DNA of 64,000 nt from Vermamoeba vermiformis (taxonomy: Eukaryota > Tubulinea > Echinamoebida). Every line of letters starts with the position of its first letter. Positions within the stretch are counted from its first letter, which is position 1. The notes under the pieces are model-generated. The model was given only the letters and a program-made list of their open reading frames with translations. It made no database searches and was not told the origin of the DNA. The stretch lies in the NCBI GenBank assembly GCA_045837725.1, contig JBEWZL010000214.1, positions 1-64,000 on the forward strand. The letters are read 5' to 3'. Positions 60,401 through 64,000 of the stretch are shown piece by piece. A program made the translations under genes and the position numbers.

Positions 60401-62275
60401 TCAGTGGTAGGGATAATAGCGTGAAGGAGTGCGGCTGAGGTGTGGGTCAGGTGGATAGTAGTCAGGAACAGGCACATAACGCGTCTCAACAGGTCGTGGA
60501 GCGGGCACGTACACAATCTGTAAAGTCGTTACTCACTGACTTTAATGCTGTAATGAATTTACCTTCTCGGGAGATTGAAATGTCGCCTCTGCTGGCACTG
60601 GTGTGAGTATACTCCCCTTAGTAGAGAGCTTTGACAATGTTGTCTTCGTCCTCTCCACATCTTCGCTAAGTGCAGCAAATTGAGCCGTCAATTCTTTGAT
60701 TTTGCTCAACTTGTTATTAATGTCATCTTGAAGCTCAACAATTTGATTCTGCTGACTTGAAAGTTGCTGGTTTACCCGAGTGAGCTGTTGCTGAAGTTTT
60801 ACGACGTCGTCATTTGCAGCATAAGCAACACTCTGTTGCGGGGCATCGAGATCTTCCAAATTATCGTCAAGCTGAAACAATTGCTTCTCAGTTCTTTGTC
60901 TCTTAGCTGGGGGGTTGACTGTCACTTCACGCTTTCGCTTTGACGACCGCGTGATTGGTACCTCGCTTTCAGAACTCTCCGAACTTTCAATGCTTTTGAC
61001 TGGTGCAGGAAGTGGTGCTCTGCGAGTGGGCTTCAGCTTTGTAGCTCTCTTTTCTTTGGCAGCGTTAACACTCGCAGTTGCTGCCTCCAAGTGGTTCTTC
61101 CAGGATGAGGACATTGCAGGAGTGACTCGGTACTGCTTGCGAATTATCTCTCCTGGAGAGGGAGTTCGAAAGATGATGTTTCCAGTTGTAGTGTCTCGAA
61201 CAGCTAACTTGATAATGCGTTTTGATCGCAACAACACAACCGCAACAACAGTACCTTCAGTATTGCCAAAACTGCACGTGTAGCCTCTGCAATAGCCCAC
61301 TGACTGTTGAGCCATTTTGACAACAACTGCAGCGTAAACATCAACCTTTCGTGCAGGCAACTGGGCATGAACGTCAATCAAAGGCTCGGTTCCAGCCTCG
61401 ATGTACAAGTAACAGTCGTCGTTGACTACTTTGACATACTCCAAACCATTATCGATAAAATCTAATATTGATTAACAAAAAGTTACGGTAGTTTGATCAA
61501 AACGCTTACCGGTCCAATTTTCTTCAGGCAGTCGCTCAGGAGGTGTATTGTTTCAGGTCCGTCATACACTGGTCCAATACTGGAATCATCTCCGATATTG
61601 TCTGGTTGCGTTACGACCACGTTAACGTCAGGACATTCTACAAGGAGCTTCGAGTTTTTAATTCGCTCGTGGCCAATGACCACAACATTTGAATTAAGGC
61701 ATAGCACTCGTCTGAGTGGCGATTAGCAATTATAGCAGCATTTAAATACTATTTTTAACTTACTTGTTATGTTTTTCGACTGTCGAAACGGCCCAATTGC
61801 CGAGGCGAATAATCGACCCCTCTTTAATTTCCGAGCGTTTAACCAAATGACTCAGGGATGGATGTAGAACACCAATAATAGTGTGTTGGCCATCAGAGAG
61901 TGTTAATCTATGGATCAGGTCGTGGTTAGACCTGGATCAGATGCAACATGTTGAAAAAATGAAGGATAATTGAAGAAAGAAAAAAACGATTATGCACCAA
62001 ATAATGCGGAAATTATTTCATCATTGCTAATTAACGAAATTCGATGGGGTTTTTTGATTTATGTAATTTAATTTATGATCTAAAACTCTACCAAAAATCA
62101 CAGCGATGCTTGATAGTGTCTCGATTTTATGGCGTTTATAATATTATTGCTAATTGTCAACTTACTTGTAATAACTTGGATTCCTGGATGCAGATGGCGA
62201 ATGGATTTTAACCACTTGCAAATCAATATTATTGGGATTGGTCCCTTGTAAAATCGCTGCTATAGATGTTGACAT
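60401..62275 (-). CDS. RPA70N-domain protein with coiled-coil region
   Basis: The ATG at 62275 gives MSTSIAAILQGTNPNNIDLQ, VVKIHSPSASRNPSYYK, then LTLSDGQHTIIGVLHPSLSH, IRLGNWAVSTVEKHNR and VLCLNSNVVVIGHERI. This matches the N-terminal OB fold of replication protein A 70 (RPA1N: GAIAAIMQ...LQVINIRP...YRLLMSDG...VLKSAE-like). A second segment (FIDNGLEYVKVVNDDCYLYI...GTVVAVVLLRSKRIIKLA) is unrecognised and may be another OB-like or beta domain. The tail has a bipartite-like basic stretch (RSSKRKR, PPAKRQR) and a predicted coiled coil (VVKLQQQLTRVNQQLSSQQN). The DNA-binding OB folds A, B and C of RPA70 are absent, so this is not RPA1 itself but an RPA1N-containing relative. Five exons; a nuclear protein-interaction role is likely. 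Confidence 0.8.
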
Positions 62276-62565
62276 GTTGTTGATACAGCAATAATGTTAG
62301 TAATTTGACTTGGTGCAAACAAAAAAACCAAGGGACCTGTCAACAACCTGTCAACTCGAAACTAACATAATAGTGTTATTTACTATCATTACTAAGCACT
62401 ACAATTGGTTGTGAGAGGTCGCAGGGCCATACAAAGGTAAATCATAATTATAGCTTTTATGACAGTCAACCTGACCTCCACATCCAGGTTGAACACAGAC
62501 CCACGACCTTATGTACAGTGCTGTGACACTATTATAATTAATATATCACCTGTTAAATCAGCCCA
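62276..62565. promoter_or_regulatory. divergent promoter between the RPA70N gene and the DUF7869-like gene
   Basis: The 290 bases between opposite start codons contain a direct repeat ACCTGTCAAC (62335-62344 and 62346-62355) and an inverted pair TCAACCTG / CAGGTTGA (62466-62473 and 62485-62492). The core CAACCTG or its complement thus appears several times, which suggests a shared binding site. No start site or TATA is resolved. Confidence 0.5.
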
Positions 62566-64000
62566 ATGAGTGACAGATCTACTGGTAAGAAAATAATTTA
62601 TTTAATAATTTTCGAAAATTGTTCGGGTTTTACGTAACGTCGTTTTAATACCAAATACTATAGATTCCTGGGTCGATTCCATTGATATGTCAGATATATT
62701 TAATGACCATGTTGATGACACCACTACAACAGATCCTTTCGACGACGTTGACATGTCGTCGATGTTTGAAGGTATTTTTATTACGCGCAGTAATTGCGAA
62801 AATTAATGATTATTTGCCTACAGATTGGGACCAAAATATAGCATTAGTTTATCAACCTCCTAACAAACGACACTATAATTCAAAGAAATCGACAGTTGTC
62901 GAGCGACGCCAGCCAACTGTGAAACTTGCACGCGGTTCACGATTTGAAAACATTCAAAATGAACAATGCTGCTCACAACAATGCTTGCAATTGCTTTCAT
63001 TATCTCAATTGAAGCGAATTCGATTACCTTTTATTACCAAAAATGAAAGACAAAGGTGTGTATGGCATGTCCTTAGTATGTTGCAACTAACACTCAACAG
63101 ATCAGACTGGTTGTTGGATGTTTTGCGAGCTTCATCGATTAACAAAGGAGATGCATTAAAGATAGTATACAAGCTTGACGGTCATGTAGTGTGTCGAACT
63201 GCGTTCACGAAAGCATTGGGAATCAGCGCAACAAAACTTTCATCAGTAGTTAACTTGGTGAAAACACAAGCAGTAGTTATTGTCCCCCATGGTAATAGTC
63301 TTCGACAATACAAGACTCCTCAGCGCGACAAAGTGGAAGCCTTCATTCTTGGATTGACAAATGTATTTTTTGACGAGCAACCGGACTCTGACGAATGGCA
63401 TTGCCCAATCATCTTGAACAAAAAACTCTTATATGAAGAGCTGTTAGAACAGAATACTCATAATCCCCCTTCAAAGCAAGTGTTTTACAGCACAATTCAA
63501 CATTACCAATGGATCAAATTTCCAAAAAACACAAGGCTAGGAAAATGCGATGAATGTGTCGAGCTCAGAATGTAAGTACATATGTTTATAGCAGCAGATC
63601 TGATTCCGATGTAGAGAACTAAATCGAGCGAAAGGGGAAACAGCAGTTCGAGTGCAGCTTATCAAACAAAAGTTGCGTGATCACAACACTCTCCAAAAGC
63701 TTGAACGTCTAACTTACGACACACGAAAAACATTTGATGCTACAATTCTATGGCAGACTATCTGGGATGGCTACTCTGGAGTTTTAATCCCGCACATTTC
63801 ATGGCCAAATTTCCCAAAGAGTTGGCTTCGCTTGCCGCGTCTTCGATTACAGGTTTCGGGTGTGATCAACCATAACTTGGGAGTGAAAGAGCTGTATGTG
63901 TCTATTGCCCAGCAATTTGATCACGACAGCAACTACAGCATGAATCTACTGGCTATTCATATCTCAAAACAGCTTGCCAATGGACACTCTCTCCCTTCAA
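62566..64000 (+). CDS. DUF7869-like protein, probable transposase relative, incomplete at the edge
   Basis: The ATG at 62566 gives MSDRST, joined in phase 1 to DSWVDSIDMSDIFNDHVDDT, then an exon starting DWDQNIALVYQPPNKRHYNS. The body has CCSQQCLQLLSLSQLKRIRL (paired Cys), GHVVCRTAFTKALGISATKL (H/C-rich helix), FPKNTRLGKCDECVELRM (second CxxC), LQKLERLTYDTRKTF, then IWDGYSGVLIPHISWPNF and LQVSGVINHNLGVKELYVSI. This block order (a Cys-rich head, an R/K helix, TRLGKCDxC, then DGxxGxLPH and a G-x-I-x-H segment) recalls the DUF7869 family of animals and other protists, which carries an RNase-H/DDE-like fold. That assignment is from memory and needs a profile search. It runs past the window end with no stop seen. 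It could be a domesticated host gene or part of a DNA transposon; no terminal repeats are visible here. Confidence 0.6.

Noticed and set aside
1-64000. CRISPR arrays, rRNA genes, bacterial operons and prophage-like features
   Set aside because: Nothing with regularly spaced repeats, rRNA sequence or prokaryotic gene organisation was seen; the genes are intron-containing and eukaryotic.

Overview
The window is a compact, intron-rich protist nuclear segment using the standard code. It holds about 28 protein-coding loci or gene remnants and one tRNA gene. Introns are mostly about 45-100 nt, with GTAAGT- or GTACGT-type donors, TACTAAT/CTAAC-like branch sites and TAG or CAG acceptors. The gene content (GPI-type GH5 cellulase with a fasciclin neighbour, a receptor kinase with an HRDLAARN loop, many F-box, LRR, kelch and ankyrin proteins, DUF4419 proteins) suggests a free-living amoeba, most likely Amoebozoa. 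This is inference from content; I cannot name the species.

Left part (1-20 kb): a broken DUF4419-LRR gene (329-3407); a receptor-like kinase (3694-6985, minus); an F-box/ankyrin gene; a small Cys-rich secreted protein; exportin-7; fibrillarin with a long GAR domain; and eIF4E, head-to-head with RIOK1.

Middle (20-46 kb): a segmental duplication. RIOK1 and a pseudokinase gene are followed by a decayed RIOK1 5' fragment and a second, probably broken, pseudokinase copy. Then come a GT31 glycosyltransferase, a cluster of three ZZ-finger genes or remnants, an F-box/LRR gene, a DUF1868-type 2H phosphoesterase, two head-to-head F-box genes, a SAM-domain gene, a GPATCH8-like splicing factor, an intact Kelch-DUF4419-LRR gene (minus) that is the paralogue of the broken copy at the left end, and an F-box gene with a membrane anchor.

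Right part (46-64 kb): a multi-pass membrane protein, a two-FAS1-domain secreted protein, a GH5 cellulase with probable GPI anchor, a BCS1-type AAA ATPase, a GH38 alpha-mannosidase with a C-terminal membrane anchor and a tRNA-Phe(GAA) gene inside one intron, a TMEM97/EXPERA protein, a poorly resolved coiled-coil locus, an RPA70N-domain coiled-coil protein, and divergently from it a DUF7869-like (transposase-related) gene that runs off the edge.

Most loci are ordinary housekeeping or secretory-pathway genes. The parts most worth a second look are the Kelch-DUF4419-LRR architecture and its broken inverted paralogue, the RIOK1/pseudokinase duplication, the ZZ cluster, and the RPA70N-DUF7869 divergent pair with its repeated promoter motif. 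Exon boundaries were read by eye from frame continuity and splice signals, not computed.
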